Origin: Ectopseudomonas mendocina
GTDB taxonomy: Bacteria > Pseudomonadota > Gammaproteobacteria > Pseudomonadales > Pseudomonadaceae
DNA: 64,000 nucleotides
Reading direction: 5' to 3'
Assembly (NCBI RefSeq): GCF_016008875.1
Contig: NZ_JADTQG010000022.1
Span: 25,336-89,335, forward strand
The number at the start of each line of letters is the position of its first letter. The stretch's first letter is position 1. Below, one piece after another: positions 37,045 through 45,864 of this stretch. A program made the translations under genes and the position numbers. Under the pieces are notes generated by a model. The model did not search any database. It was not told the origin of the DNA and worked only from the letters and a program-made list of their open reading frames with translations.

Positions 37045-37741
37045 CCCGTACACCTGCTGGCAACGGCCAGCGCATCTGTGCGTCGGGCAGCACGTAGCCG
37101 AGCAAACCTTCGGCCAGTGGCTGGCGGCCGCTGTCGCGCAGCAAGTCGACCTGGGACAGGCGGGCTGGAGCAGGGCCGATATTGCGCAGGTAGAGGAAGG
37201 CACCGTCGCTGTCAGCGACGACTCGGTAGCGTAAATCGGGAGCCAGTGGCTGGCCCTGGCCGGGCGTCTCTCGCGCACCGTCATCCAGGTAGGCCCCAGG
37301 GCCCACCACGAAAAGCGGCACTGAGTAGCGCATCTGGAATTGCACGCCCATCTGTGACGGGCGCGATTGCGGCGGCAGCATTTCGTCGACCAGTACTCGA
37401 TAGGTGCGTAGAGTCCCGGCGCTCGGAGGCTCCAGGTTGACCAGCCGCACCAGTTGCCGCTTGCCCGGTTGCAGTGTGGCCATGGGTGGGCTGCCGACCA
37501 CCTGCTTTTGCGCTGTCAGACGATCTTCGAAACCCTCCTGTTCCCAGGCCAGTACCCGAACCTGCAAGTCCACCGGTTCCTGGCCACGGTTTTCCAGCCA
37601 GAGCGCGGCTGATTTCTGACGATCGGCCTCGATCAGAGGATTGATTGGCCATATCAGGATGGAGCTGGCGGCCTGCAAGGCCAGGCTCGCCAGGCTCAGG
37701 GGCAGAGCCAGGCAGCAGGCGAAGAGGGTCGATGTCCTCAT
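36983..37741 (-). CDS. Periplasmic pilus chaperone of the CupE/Csu system
   Basis: PapD-like chaperone of 252 residues. A signal peptide ends near LQAAS. The first Ig-like domain has ILIWPINPLIEADRQKSAALWLENRG (quoted as neighbouring parts LIWPINPLIEADRQ and SAALWLEN), the conserved QLVRLV strand that donates to subunits, and the second domain begins near LAPDLRYRVVADSD. It folds and delivers SCPU pilins to the usher. The gene lies three bases after the preceding pilin gene and overlaps the usher gene. Confidence 0.9.
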   Translation of the reverse strand: MRTSTLFACCLALPLSLASLALQAASSILIWPINPLIEADRQKSAALWLENRGQEPVDLQVRVLAWEQEGFEDRLTAQKQVVGSPPMATLQPGKRQLVRLVNLEPPSAGTLRTYRVLVDEMLPPQSRPSQMGVQFQMRYSVPLFVVGPGAYLDDGARETPGQGQPLAPDLRYRVVADSDGAFLYLRNIGPAPARLSQVDLLRDSGRQPLAEGLLGYVLPDAQMRWPLPAGVRGGRVQARINESRQAQTLDSE

Positions 37742-37744
37742 GGG

Positions 37745-38317
37745 TCAATAACTCACTGTCACGGTGATGGTGTCGGTGTAGATGCCGGCCGACGGCATCG
37801 GGCTGACGCTGAACAGGCGCGCGTAGACCGTGAAGGTTTGGGTGGCGCCGCCGGCGGGAAAGTTGATGCTCATGCGCGTACCGCCGTTGCTGCCGTTGCC
37901 CCAGATGACGCTGCGCGCGGCGTCCTGGTACAGCTGGTAGCGCAGGCGTTCGGCACCGCGTGCCAGGTATCGCCCGCCCCCGACGCTGCTGGCGTTGAGG
38001 CCGGCGTTGAGTGACAGGCTGACGGCTGTACCGGGGGAGCACTGCAGCACGATGGAGCCGTTGCCCGGTGTGCTGGCGGTATCCAGATTCGCGGGTAGGG
38101 TGCTGATCTGGCCGAACGAAATATTGCCGAAGGTGGTGGCGTCGCTGCCGCCGGTCCCCAGCAGGCAGCCCGGTACGATTTCGGCTCGTAGCTGGAAGCT
38201 CTGGCTGACGATCTGGTCGTTGACGCCCGTGTCGCCGTGGGCGGGTAGGGTGGGCATGACCCAGGTAGTCAGGCAGAGCAGGCCGGAGATGCCAAGTGAT
38301 CGGACTCGGCACGGCAT
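37745..38317 (-). CDS. SCPU-domain minor pilin (CupE3-like)
   Basis: Secreted spore-coat-U-type pilin of 190 residues. A signal peptide (SGLLCLTTWVMPTLPAHG) is followed by QSFQLRAEIVPGCLLG, the first strand and first cysteine, then LQCSPGTAVSLSL with the second cysteine, YLARGAERLRYQLYQDAARS and the terminal TDTITVTVSY. The ATG at 38317 overlaps the stop of the upstream pilin gene (TGATG), so translation is coupled. Confidence 0.88.
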   Translation of the reverse strand: MPCRVRSLGISGLLCLTTWVMPTLPAHGDTGVNDQIVSQSFQLRAEIVPGCLLGTGGSDATTFGNISFGQISTLPANLDTASTPGNGSIVLQCSPGTAVSLSLNAGLNASSVGGGRYLARGAERLRYQLYQDAARSVIWGNGSNGGTRMSINFPAGGATQTFTVYARLFSVSPMPSAGIYTDTITVTVSY

Positions 38318-38817
38318 CACCAACTCACCGTGATGGTCAGGGTGTCACTGTAGCTGCCGGGCGGTGGAGCGCTCTGCGCCGGCACGCGCGCGTAAACCGG
38401 CAGCCACTGGTCCTGGCCGTTGCCTACCGCGCTGACGCCTGTGCTGTCGTCCCAGATGGTGGTGTAGTCGGCGCTGGTATAGAGGTTGTAGGTGAGCACG
38501 GCCGAACCCGGTCCGGTCATCTGCCGGTTGTTGGTAGTGCCGCTGTGTCCGGCATTGATCAGCACGCGGTAGGGAATGTTCTGCTGGCAGTTGACACGCA
38601 GGGCACCGGCTCCAGGCTGACCTACGCGGGTGATCAGGTTATCGAGTCTGACGTGGGTGCCAAAATCCAATGTGCCGAAGCTGAGCCCCGAGCCACTGCT
38701 GCTTCCTGCCTGGCAGGCGGGTAGTACCTCCACGTTCAGGCCGATGGTGGCGGTCTTGTCGACCGCGTGCAGAAGGGGCGGAGCCAGCACTAGAAAAAGG
38801 GCGAGCAGGCGCTGCAT
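38317..38817 (-). CDS. SCPU-domain minor pilin (CupE2-like)
   Basis: Spore-coat-U-type pilin of 166 residues with a signal peptide (LLALFLVLAPPLLHAVDK). The domain has ATIGLNVEVLPACQAG, then VNCQQNIPYRVLIN with the second cysteine, VLTYNLYTSADYTTIW and the closing YSDTLTITVSW. It is the second gene of the fimbrial operon, about 50 bases downstream of the broken major pilin gene. Confidence 0.88.
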   Translation of the reverse strand: MQRLLALFLVLAPPLLHAVDKTATIGLNVEVLPACQAGSSSGSGLSFGTLDFGTHVRLDNLITRVGQPGAGALRVNCQQNIPYRVLINAGHSGTTNNRQMTGPGSAVLTYNLYTSADYTTIWDDSTGVSAVGNGQDQWLPVYARVPAQSAPPPGSYSDTLTITVSW

Positions 38818-38868
38818 GACGTGTCTTCCCTGGTAAGCCTTGGATCCTCTTGAGTGGAGCGAAGGGAA

Positions 38869-39403
38869 TTACCAGGTGATGGTGACCTGCACGGTGTCGC
38901 TGTAGGTGCCTGGAGCTGGCGTGGGCTGTGGTGGCACCCGACCGAAGACGATCACCTCTTGGTCGCTGCCGTTGCCTGTGCCCGAGAGCGCCGTGCCGGT
39001 GGCGCCGCCGTCGCCCCAGAGCTGGGTGCGGCCGGCGTCCTGATACAGGTTGTAACTGACGAAGGAACCCGCGTTGACCATGCGACGCTGAGAGCCAGTG
39101 GCGTTTTGCCCCGAGCTCAGCGCAATGCTGTAGTCAGTACCATCGCTGCATTGCAGGCCGAATGAGCTGCCACCAGCGCTGCCGAAGGAGCGGCCGTCGA
39201 TCAGGTTGGTGAGGTTCGTTGTAATCGCCGAACGATATGGAACCGAAGGTGTTGGCCGAGCCGTCGCTTGAGCCGTTGGTTACGGTACAACCGCTGCCGA
39301 TGGTGATCTGAACGTTCAGTTGGCCTTGCAATTGGCCGGCTGAAAAGGCGGGTGCTGACATTAGCGTAAAGGCCAGCGCGGCGGTTCCCGTAACAGACTT
39401 CAT
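38869..39403 (-). pseudogene. CupE1/CsuA-B-like major pilin gene, frameshifted
   Basis: Two frames together encode a complete SCPU pilin: a signal peptide and first domain half (MKSVTGTAALAFTLMSAPAFS to ISFGDY), then, in another frame, TNLTNLIDGRSFGSAGG to TYSDTVQVTITW. The join needs removal of one base near 39219-39220 (an extra T on the plus strand). The total of 535 bases is one more than 178 codons. As read, translation continues into about 27 unrelated residues and stops. Either the first, usually most abundant subunit is inactivated, the locus is phase-variable, or the base is a sequencing error. Confidence 0.8.
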
Positions 39404-39643
39404 CGGGTGATTTCCTTGAAGATGGAGTTACTTGGACCATAGTTCAGCCGTTTCGCAGCCTTCAAAGTGTCATTTTAATGACTACCCAGGCATGTGCTCC
39501 GTTCTATTCGCTAACTTTAAGATCTACAAGGAAAAAATATCCTCTGTAAGAAATCTATGAAAACCGGTAATAGTCAATTTCTTACACGTTTTTAAGATAT
39601 GGCCATTGCCGGGCATCAAGCGAAGCGCTCTGGCCAAAGCGCG
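39404..39643. promoter_or_regulatory. Promoter region of the fimbrial operon
   Basis: This A+T-rich gap (strongest at 39470-39600) lies upstream of the leftward fimbrial operon and downstream of the siderophore ABC operon. It most likely contains the fimbrial promoter. In P. aeruginosa cupE is controlled by the PprAB two-component system; I cannot confirm a PprB site here. Confidence 0.4.
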
Positions 39644-40465
39644 TCAGATTTTGCTCACCCCGGCGATTATCGGCGTGCCGCTCAGCGGGTCGCGCAGCAG
39701 CGTGCAGCGCACGCCATACAGGCGCTCGACCAGCTCCGACGTGACGATCTCATCGGGGCGGCCGCTGGCAACGATCTTTCCCTGATGCATGGCGATCAGA
39801 TGATCGGCGTAGCGGCAGGCGCTGGACAGGTCATGCACCACCATGACGATGGTCTTGCCGACCGCCGCCAGCTGGCGGATCAGCTCGAACACTTCGATCT
39901 GGTGGCCCAGGTCCAGCGCCGAGGTGGGTTCGTCGAGTAACAGCAGAGGCGTGGCCTGAGCGATGGCCATGGCGATCCAGGCGCGCTGGCGCTGGCCGCC
40001 GGACATTGATTCCAGCGGCCGATCAGCCAGTTCCACCAGGTCGGCGGCGACCAGGGCCGCCTCGACGATGGCCTGATCCTCCTCGCTCCACTGGCGCAGC
40101 AGGCTCTGGTGCGGCTGGCGGCCGAAGCGAATCAGTTCGCTGACCGTCAGCCCGTCTGGCGCGCTGGCATCCTGGGGCAGCAGGGCAAGCCTGCGCGCCA
40201 CTTCGCGCGAGGGCAGGCTGCCAATGGCCTTGCCATCGAGCAGCACCTGGCCGGCGCTGGGTTTGTGCAGACGCGCCAGGCCGGCGAGCAGGGTGGACTT
40301 GCCGCAGCCGTTGGGGCCGACGATGGCGGTGACCTGGCCGCTGGGAATGACCAGGTTCAGGTCATCGATGATGGTCGTGCGGGCGTAGCCCATGCTCAGG
40401 TCGCGTGCTTCCAGGCGCACGTCTGGCTGGTGGGTGTCGCCGAGCAGGGAGGAAAGCAGGGTCAT
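39644..40465 (-). CDS. Ferric-siderophore ABC transporter ATP-binding protein (FecE type)
   Basis: ATPase of 273 residues. Walker A is IVGPNGCGKSTL (near 49-60), the signature MSGGQRQRAWIAMAIAQ, Walker B with D-loop LLLLDEPTSALDLGHQ, and the switch histidine in MVVHDLSSACRYADH. The pattern is that of FecE/FepC importers. The ATG at 40465 overlaps the permease stop (ATGA). Last gene of a four-gene binding protein-permease-permease-ATPase operon. Confidence 0.92.
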   Translation of the reverse strand: MTLLSSLLGDTHQPDVRLEARDLSMGYARTTIIDDLNLVIPSGQVTAIVGPNGCGKSTLLAGLARLHKPSAGQVLLDGKAIGSLPSREVARRLALLPQDASAPDGLTVSELIRFGRQPHQSLLRQWSEEDQAIVEAALVAADLVELADRPLESMSGGQRQRAWIAMAIAQATPLLLLDEPTSALDLGHQIEVFELIRQLAAVGKTIVMVVHDLSSACRYADHLIAMHQGKIVASGRPDEIVTSELVERLYGVRCTLLRDPLSGTPIIAGVSKI

Positions 40466-41526
40466 GTCGAACTCCGTGGGGCCTGGCGCAGCAGAATCCA
40501 CAGCAGGTAGGGGCCGCCGACCGCGGCGGCGATGATGCCGACCGGGATCTCGATGGGCGCCAGCAGGGTGCGGCCGAGCCAGTCGGCAAGGATCATCATC
40601 AGTGCGCCGGACAATGCCGCGTTGAATACCGGCACGCCGTGGCGGTTGCACAGGTGCCGCGCCATTTCCGGTGCCGCCAGGGCAATCAGCCCGACCGGCC
40701 CGACGACGGCGACCGCCAGCGCGGTGAGCCACACGCACAGCGCCAGGGTGAGCAGACGCATGCGTTGCAGACGGACGCCGAGGCCGATGGCGACGCTGTC
40801 GGAAAAGCGCATCAGGCTCAGCGCGCCCGCCAGCAGCTTGGCGAGCGGCAGACCTGCGGCCAGGCCGATGCCGAGCAATAGCACCGAATCGGCCGGGCGC
40901 GCATTGAGGCTGCCGACCGTCCAGGGATAGGCGGCGTTGGCAGCGTCCATGTCGCTGCGCGCCAGCATCAGGTTTGTCAGCGCACCGAACAGTGCGCCAA
41001 CGGCGATGCCGACGACGATGAAGCGATAACCGCGCGCGCCGCCGCCTGCTGCCAGGGCGAAGGTCAGTACCGCCGCTGTGGCGGCGCCACTCAGCGCCAG
41101 GACAGACGGCGCCAGGCTGGTCGGTACCGCAACGATTGAGGCGACGGCGAAGGCAGTGGCGCCGTCGTCGATACCGATCACTCCCGGCGTGGCCAAGCGG
41201 TTGCGTGCCAGGGTCTGCAGCAGGCAGCCGGCTGCGCCCAGGGCGGCTCCACTGAGCAGACCGGCGGCCAGGCGGGGCAGGCGCAGCTCCTGAATCAGAA
41301 ATACCTGCAGCGCCTCGCCCTGGCCAAAGGCGGCCTGCAGCGCTTTCCATGGCGTGAGGGCATCATCGCCGGCGGCCAGTATCAAGCCACCGACAACGAT
41401 CAGCAGCAGGCTGAGGATCAGCGCTACGACCGCGCTGCGTCGGTGCAGCAGCAGGCTATAGGCGCCAAGACGCAGCAGATGATGGCCGGCCGGGGCGAGC
41501 AAGGGGCGTGGGGCAGGTAGGTTCAT
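40462..41526 (-). CDS. Ferric-siderophore ABC permease (FecCD family), second subunit
   Basis: Permease of 354 residues with about ten membrane helices. Family motifs include LPRLAAGLLSGAALGAAGCLLQ, the RNRLATPGVIGI loop and VGPVGLIALAAPEMARHL, which contacts the ATPase. It forms a heterodimer with the next permease. Gene spacing of one base to the upstream permease and overlap with the ATPase show a single operon. Confidence 0.92.
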   Translation of the reverse strand: MNLPAPRPLLAPAGHHLLRLGAYSLLLHRRSAVVALILSLLLIVVGGLILAAGDDALTPWKALQAAFGQGEALQVFLIQELRLPRLAAGLLSGAALGAAGCLLQTLARNRLATPGVIGIDDGATAFAVASIVAVPTSLAPSVLALSGAATAAVLTFALAAGGGARGYRFIVVGIAVGALFGALTNLMLARSDMDAANAAYPWTVGSLNARPADSVLLLGIGLAAGLPLAKLLAGALSLMRFSDSVAIGLGVRLQRMRLLTLALCVWLTALAVAVVGPVGLIALAAPEMARHLCNRHGVPVFNAALSGALMMILADWLGRTLLAPIEIPVGIIAAAVGGPYLLWILLRQAPRSST

Positions 41527-41527
41527 G

Positions 41528-42526
41528 TCACAAGGTCGGCAGGCGGTGGTTGCGCACCACGGCGATCAAGATCGGCGCGCCGACGAAGGCGGTCACCACG
41601 CCCACCGGCAGTTCGTAGGGGCGCACCAGCAGGCGCGAGATGACGTCAGCCAACAACAGCACACACGGGCCGAGCAGCATGCTCAGGCCGAGGGTGCGGC
41701 GGATGTCCGAGCCCACCAGGCGGCGGGCGATGTAGGGCACGATCAGGCCGATGAAGGCGATGGGGCCGGCGGCCGCGGTGGCGGTACCGACCAGGATCGC
41801 CACGGCTAGCAAAGTGCCCAGGCGGGTCAGCTGCGGGTGATGACCGAGGCCGCTGGCGACGCGCTCGCCCAGTGCCAGTGCGGCCAGCGGGCGAACCACC
41901 AGCAGCGCCATGAACAACCCGCCGATCAGCCCTGGCAGGCTCCAGTCGAGGGTATCCAGTGGGCGGCCGGCCAGGGCGCCGATGACCCAGAAGCGCATCT
42001 CATCGGCGGTGCGCTGATCCCACAGCAGCAAAAGGCTGCTCAGCGCGCCGAGCATGCCGGAGAAGGCGGCGCCGGCCAGCACCAGTCGTACCGGGTCGTC
42101 GCCGACGCCGCGCATACGCGTGACCAGCAGCACCAGTACGCAGCCGACCAGCGCGCCGAGCATCGCCACGCCCAGATGCAGGCTGGCGGCCGAGGCGCCC
42201 AGGTTGATCGCCAGCACCACCGCGAACGAGGCGCCGGCACTGACCCCGAGCAGCCCGGGTTCGGCCAGCGGGTTGCGCGTTACCGCCTGCAGCAGCACGC
42301 CGGCCGCACCCAGGGCGAGGCCGACCAGTACGGCCAGTTCGGTACGCACCCAGCGCAGCTCGAAGACGATGAAGCGGGCATCGTCGTCGCTGCCGCCGAG
42401 CAAGGCCTGCAGGCTGGGCAAAAGGCCGATGTCACCCGCGCCCAGGAGCAGACTGGCGAGGCACAGCAGCGCCAGGCATAGTGCGGCGTAGCCCAGTGCC
42501 TGGAGAACGGAGAGGCGTGCTGGCAT
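41528..42526 (-). CDS. Ferric-siderophore ABC permease (FecCD family), first subunit
   Basis: Permease of 332 residues, paralogous to the neighbouring subunit. It has RTELAVLVGLALGAAGVLLQ, VTRNPLAEPGLLGVSAGASF and GPIAFIGLIVPYIARRLVG, the standard FecCD signatures. Its ATG shares one base with the stop of the binding-protein gene (TGATG). Pairs with the second permease to pass the siderophore into the cytoplasm. Confidence 0.92.
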   Translation of the reverse strand: MPARLSVLQALGYAALCLALLCLASLLLGAGDIGLLPSLQALLGGSDDDARFIVFELRWVRTELAVLVGLALGAAGVLLQAVTRNPLAEPGLLGVSAGASFAVVLAINLGASAASLHLGVAMLGALVGCVLVLLVTRMRGVGDDPVRLVLAGAAFSGMLGALSSLLLLWDQRTADEMRFWVIGALAGRPLDTLDWSLPGLIGGLFMALLVVRPLAALALGERVASGLGHHPQLTRLGTLLAVAILVGTATAAAGPIAFIGLIVPYIARRLVGSDIRRTLGLSMLLGPCVLLLADVISRLLVRPYELPVGVVTAFVGAPILIAVVRNHRLPTL

Positions 42527-43440
42527 CAGTCGAGAAGAGCCTTCTCCACGTCATCGAGAACCTGCTGGGCGGCCAGGTAGCCGGAGCTGCTGCTCCAGAT
42601 CTGGCCGTCGACGGCCACCACGTGATCATCGGCGACGGCTTTCAGGCGGGTGAAGGCCGGCTGCTTTCGTGCGTCCTCCAGCGCCTTGCGGCCGTCCGGG
42701 TTGAGCGTGGCGAGGAAGATCCAGTCGGCATTGATGCGCGCCAGGTTCTCCAGGCTGAGCACGTCGCTGTGCGGTTTCTGCGCCTGGGCAGCGGCCAGTT
42801 CGTTGGCGCGTAGACCAAGGTCATCGAGCAACTGGCCGACGAACAGGTGACTGGACATGATCACCGGCCCCTGCGGGTTCCAGCGCACCACGCTGACCGC
42901 TTGCCCCTGTGGCAGGCGCTGGCGCAGCTGTGCGCTGCGCGCGTCGATTTCGGCGATGCGCTGCTGGCCGTCTGCAGCCTTGCCCAGCGCCTGGGCGTAG
43001 GTGGCGTAGGTTTCGCGCCAGTCCTGGAAGCTGTTGCCCTTGGGCACCACGGTTGGCGCCATCAGGCTCAGCTTGGCGTAGAGCTCGCGTGACAGTTCGC
43101 TCGAGGCCAGGACCAGATCCGGCTGCAGGCGCAGGATGGCTTCCAGGTTGGGCTCGCGCACGCTGCCGATCAGGGTGATCTTGCCGGCCTTGGCCTTGAG
43201 ATAGTCCGGCACGTCATCGCCGCCACGGCTGGCCAGAGTGCCGACCGGTTGCACGCCAAGCGACAGCGCTGCATCCAGCGCGCTGTCGCCGAGAGCGACC
43301 ACGCGCTGCGGCGTACCGCTGAGTTTCAGCGGGCCGTAGGCGCTGTCCAGCGTGCGTTCGCTGGCGTGCAAGGGAAGGGTGGCGAACAGCGAGGCGGCAA
43401 TCGCCAACGCAGCGCGTTGCAGATGAGAGCGGATAGACAT
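42526..43440 (-). CDS. Ferric-siderophore ABC substrate-binding protein (FecB/FepB type)
   Basis: Periplasmic binding protein of 304 residues. A signal peptide (LAIAASLFATLPLHASE) precedes a class III binding fold: GTPQRVVALGDSALDAALSLG, then LEAILRLQPDLVLASSEL, a long central helix (QALGKAADGQQRIAEIDARS) and the C-terminal lobe DDHVVAVDGQIWSSSSGY. The ATG at 43440 has GGAG upstream. First gene of the operon, behind a Fur-box-like site. Confidence 0.92.
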   Translation of the reverse strand: MSIRSHLQRAALAIAASLFATLPLHASERTLDSAYGPLKLSGTPQRVVALGDSALDAALSLGVQPVGTLASRGGDDVPDYLKAKAGKITLIGSVREPNLEAILRLQPDLVLASSELSRELYAKLSLMAPTVVPKGNSFQDWRETYATYAQALGKAADGQQRIAEIDARSAQLRQRLPQGQAVSVVRWNPQGPVIMSSHLFVGQLLDDLGLRANELAAAQAQKPHSDVLSLENLARINADWIFLATLNPDGRKALEDARKQPAFTRLKAVADDHVVAVDGQIWSSSSGYLAAQQVLDDVEKALLD

Positions 43441-43520
43441 GCTGGGCTCCGGGTCGGGACGAGCAGCGACGGACGCTGGTCTAGGCAAGATCGAAAGCAA
43501 GCTATCTTTCTACTATTAAA

Positions 43521-43539
43521 GTTAATGAAAATCCATTTC
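43521..43539. promoter_or_regulatory. Fur-box-like site upstream of the siderophore ABC operon
   Basis: The 19 bases GTTAATGAAAATCCATTTC match the classical Fur consensus at 14 positions, within a near-perfect palindrome centred at 43533. It lies 80 bases upstream of the binding-protein start in an A+T-rich stretch, as expected for iron-repressed transcription. Confidence 0.6.
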
Positions 43540-43708
43540 ATTTACGAAGTGTTTACAGGCTGACACAGCGGACAATCATTCAGGGATGGCGGCATGGGAT
43601 TTTCATTTTTTCATTGAAACGCCTGCTGCCGATGGCCGCTTTTTTCACTCGCCCGCATGGTTCAAACTAGCGCCCATTTCGCTCCATCCATTCCTTAGGA
43701 GGTTGTCC

Positions 43709-44359
43709 ATGAGCCCCGTTTCCTTCGCGCGCCAGCGTTACACCACCAAGGCCTACGATGCCAGCCGCCAGGTGGATCAGGCCATTATCGACGAGTTGCT
43801 GGAGTTGCTGCGTCTGGCGCCGTCGTCGGTCAACTCGCAGCCATGGCATTTCGTCGTGGCGAGCACCGCTGAAGGCAAGGCGCGCCTGGCCAAGGGCGCG
43901 CAGGGTGGCTTCGCTTACAACCAGCCGAAGATTCTCAATGCCTCGCATGTGATCCTGATCTGCGCCCGCCGCGACCTCGACGATGCCTACCTGGCCGATG
44001 TCCTGCAGCAAGAGGCCGATGATGGCCGTTTCCGTGATGACGCAGCGCGCACCACCCAGCACAACACCCGTAGCAGCTACGTCGAGCTGCACCGTGGCCT
44101 GGGCGATATTCCGCACTGGGCGGAGAAGCAGGCCTATCTGGCGCTCGGCACGCTGTTGCTCGGCGCGGCTGCCAAGGGCATCGATGCCACGCCGATGGAG
44201 GGCATCGACCGCGAGGCGCTGGACCAAGAACTGGGGTTGACCGCCCAGGGCCTGAGCAGCATGGTGGCGGTGGCCCTGGGGCATCGCAGCGACAGCGATT
44301 TCAACGCCGCGCTGCCGAAGTCGCGTCTGCCGGCCGAGCGCGTCTTCACTCACCTCTGA
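43709..44359 (+). CDS. NAD(P)H nitroreductase (NfsB-like)
   Basis: FMN-dependent oxygen-insensitive nitroreductase of 216 residues. It begins with SFARQRYTTKAYD (the RRS/RYT FMN-binding region), followed by RLAPSSVNSQPWHFVVAS, and the C-terminal GLTAQGLSSMVAVALGHRSDSD. The ATG at 43709 has TAGGAGG eight bases upstream, which rules out a longer frame from 43586. It probably reduces nitroaromatics, quinones or flavins. Monocistronic, convergent with the RidA-like gene. Confidence 0.9.
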   Translation: MSPVSFARQRYTTKAYDASRQVDQAIIDELLELLRLAPSSVNSQPWHFVVASTAEGKARLAKGAQGGFAYNQPKILNASHVILICARRDLDDAYLADVLQQEADDGRFRDDAARTTQHNTRSSYVELHRGLGDIPHWAEKQAYLALGTLLLGAAAKGIDATPMEGIDREALDQELGLTAQGLSSMVAVALGHRSDSDFNAALPKSRLPAERVFTHL

Positions 44360-44371
44360 GCCGCCTGGCAA

Positions 44372-44398
44372 TGTCCCTCCGCGGTCGGCAGAGGGACA
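44372..44398. terminator. Hairpin between convergent genes
   Basis: TGTCCCTC (44372-44379) pairs with GAGGGACA (44391-44398) around an 11-base loop. It lies between the convergent stops of the nitroreductase and RidA-like genes and may serve both as a terminator, although no T-run follows on either side. Confidence 0.4.
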
Positions 44399-44408
44399 CC
44401 GCCACTGC

Positions 44409-44804
44409 TCAATCGCGCAGCTTGGCGATCACTTTGATCTCGAAATCGAAGCCCGACAGCCAGGTCACGCCAATGGCGGTCACGGTCGGGTAGGGCGCTT
44501 CGCCCCAGTAGTCGGCTGCCACTTCCCAGATGGTTTCGAACTTCGCGTGCGGGTCGACCATGAAGACAGTGGTGTCGACGACATCGTCGAAGCTGCTGCC
44601 GGCCTCGGCGAGGATTGCGTTGAGGTTGATGAAGGCCAGACGCACCTGCTCTTTCAAGTCCGGCTCGGGCGAGCCGTCCTTGCGGCTGCCGACCTGACCG
44701 GACACGAACAGAAAGCCGTTGGAGCGAATCGCCGGCGAGTAGCGATGGAGCTCGTACAGGGCGTGGCGCTCGGCCGGGAAAACCACATCACGTTTGCTGG
44801 TCAT
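44409..44804 (-). CDS. RidA-family protein
   Basis: Member of the YjgF/YER057c/UK114 superfamily, 131 residues. It shows RSNGFLFVSGQVG, then AFINLNAILAEAGSSFDDVVDTT (in part) and FMVDPHAKFETIWEVAADYWG. Archetypal RidA enzymes deaminate enamines with an arginine in the PxR motif; the equivalent segment here reads YPTVTAIGV, with threonine instead, so it belongs to another Rid subgroup and may lack that activity. Divergent from a LysR gene, which probably controls it. Confidence 0.85.
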   Translation of the reverse strand: MTSKRDVVFPAERHALYELHRYSPAIRSNGFLFVSGQVGSRKDGSPEPDLKEQVRLAFINLNAILAEAGSSFDDVVDTTVFMVDPHAKFETIWEVAADYWGEAPYPTVTAIGVTWLSGFDFEIKVIAKLRD

Positions 44805-44900
44805 TGTTGCCTCCGTCGGGGCCGATGTGGCCCGCTTTTGTCGATAGCTTCACTCTAAGAACGTCGCGGCACTGGATAAACGAGCAACTCTGGTCATGAC

Positions 44901-44919
44901 TGTTTGTAGAATCCAAACA
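44901..44919. promoter_or_regulatory. Putative LysR-type operator
   Basis: TGTTTG, seven bases, CAAACA: a dyad of the T-N11-A kind between the RidA-like gene and the LysR gene read in opposite directions. It is well placed to be bound by the LysR protein for self-regulation and control of the RidA-like gene. Confidence 0.5.
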
Positions 44920-44943
44920 ATCAATGGCTGAGAGAGACGTGAA

Positions 44944-45864
44944 ATGGACCGTTTCGACGCGATGCAGGCCTTCGCCCGGGTGGTGGAAACCGGCAGTTTC
45001 ACCAAAGCGGCTGCAACCCTGCACATGAGCAAGACCAGCGTGACGCAACTGGTTCAGCAACTGGAGGCGCGGCTGCGCGTGCGCCTGCTCAACCGCACCA
45101 CGCGCAAGGTCGCCGTCACGGCCGATGGGGCCGCCTACTACGAACGCGTGGTGCGTCTGCTGGCCGATGTCGACGATGCCGAAACCAGCCTCTCCAGCGC
45201 GTCGCTGGCCCCGCGCGGGCGTTTGCGTGTGGACGTGCCCAGCCCCTTCGCACGCATGCTGCTGATTCCGGCCCTGCCGGCGTTCTATGCGCGTTATCCG
45301 GAAATTCAGCTGACCCTGGGCGTGAGTGATCGCATCGTCGACATCATCGGCGAGAACGTCGACTGCGTGGTGCGCGGTGGCGAGATCAGCGATCAGTCGC
45401 TGGTGGCGCGGCATGTGGGCGACCTGCAACTCGGCATCTACGCCACGCCCAGCTACCTTCAGCGCGTTGGAACGCCGACGCACCCAAGTGAGCTGGAGGC
45501 CGCCGGACACAGCACCGTGGGCTTTCTCTGGTCACGCACCGGCAAGGCCTTGCCCTATGTCATGTGGCGCGGCGAGGAGCGCATCGAGGCGCAGGGCCGC
45601 CCGCTGCTGACCGTCGATGACGGCAATGCCTATCTGGCCGCCGGGCTGGCAAGCCTGGGCATGCTCTGGCTGCCGCACTACATGGCCAGGCCGCACCTGG
45701 CCAACGGCGAACTGGTGCGCCTGTTCAAGGACTGGCAGATGACACCGATGCCGATGTACCTGGCTTTCCCGCCAAACCGCCACGTCAGCGCCAAGCTGCG
45801 GGTATTTATCGACTGGGTGGTGGAGCTGATGGCCGAGCATACGCCAGTGTCGGAGCGGCGCTGA
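44944..45864 (+). CDS. LysR-family regulator next to the RidA-like gene
   Basis: LysR-type regulator of 306 residues. The helix-turn-helix is FARVVETGSFTKAAATLHMSKTSVTQLVQQLE (residues 10-41; core TKAAATLHMSKTSVTQL), followed by LLNRTTRKVAVTADGAAYY and an effector domain of the class that ends with LAFPPNRHVSAKLRVFIDW. Such proteins often control a divergently read neighbour, here the RidA-like gene. Inducer unknown. Confidence 0.9.
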   Translation: MDRFDAMQAFARVVETGSFTKAAATLHMSKTSVTQLVQQLEARLRVRLLNRTTRKVAVTADGAAYYERVVRLLADVDDAETSLSSASLAPRGRLRVDVPSPFARMLLIPALPAFYARYPEIQLTLGVSDRIVDIIGENVDCVVRGGEISDQSLVARHVGDLQLGIYATPSYLQRVGTPTHPSELEAAGHSTVGFLWSRTGKALPYVMWRGEERIEAQGRPLLTVDDGNAYLAAGLASLGMLWLPHYMARPHLANGELVRLFKDWQMTPMPMYLAFPPNRHVSAKLRVFIDWVVELMAEHTPVSERR

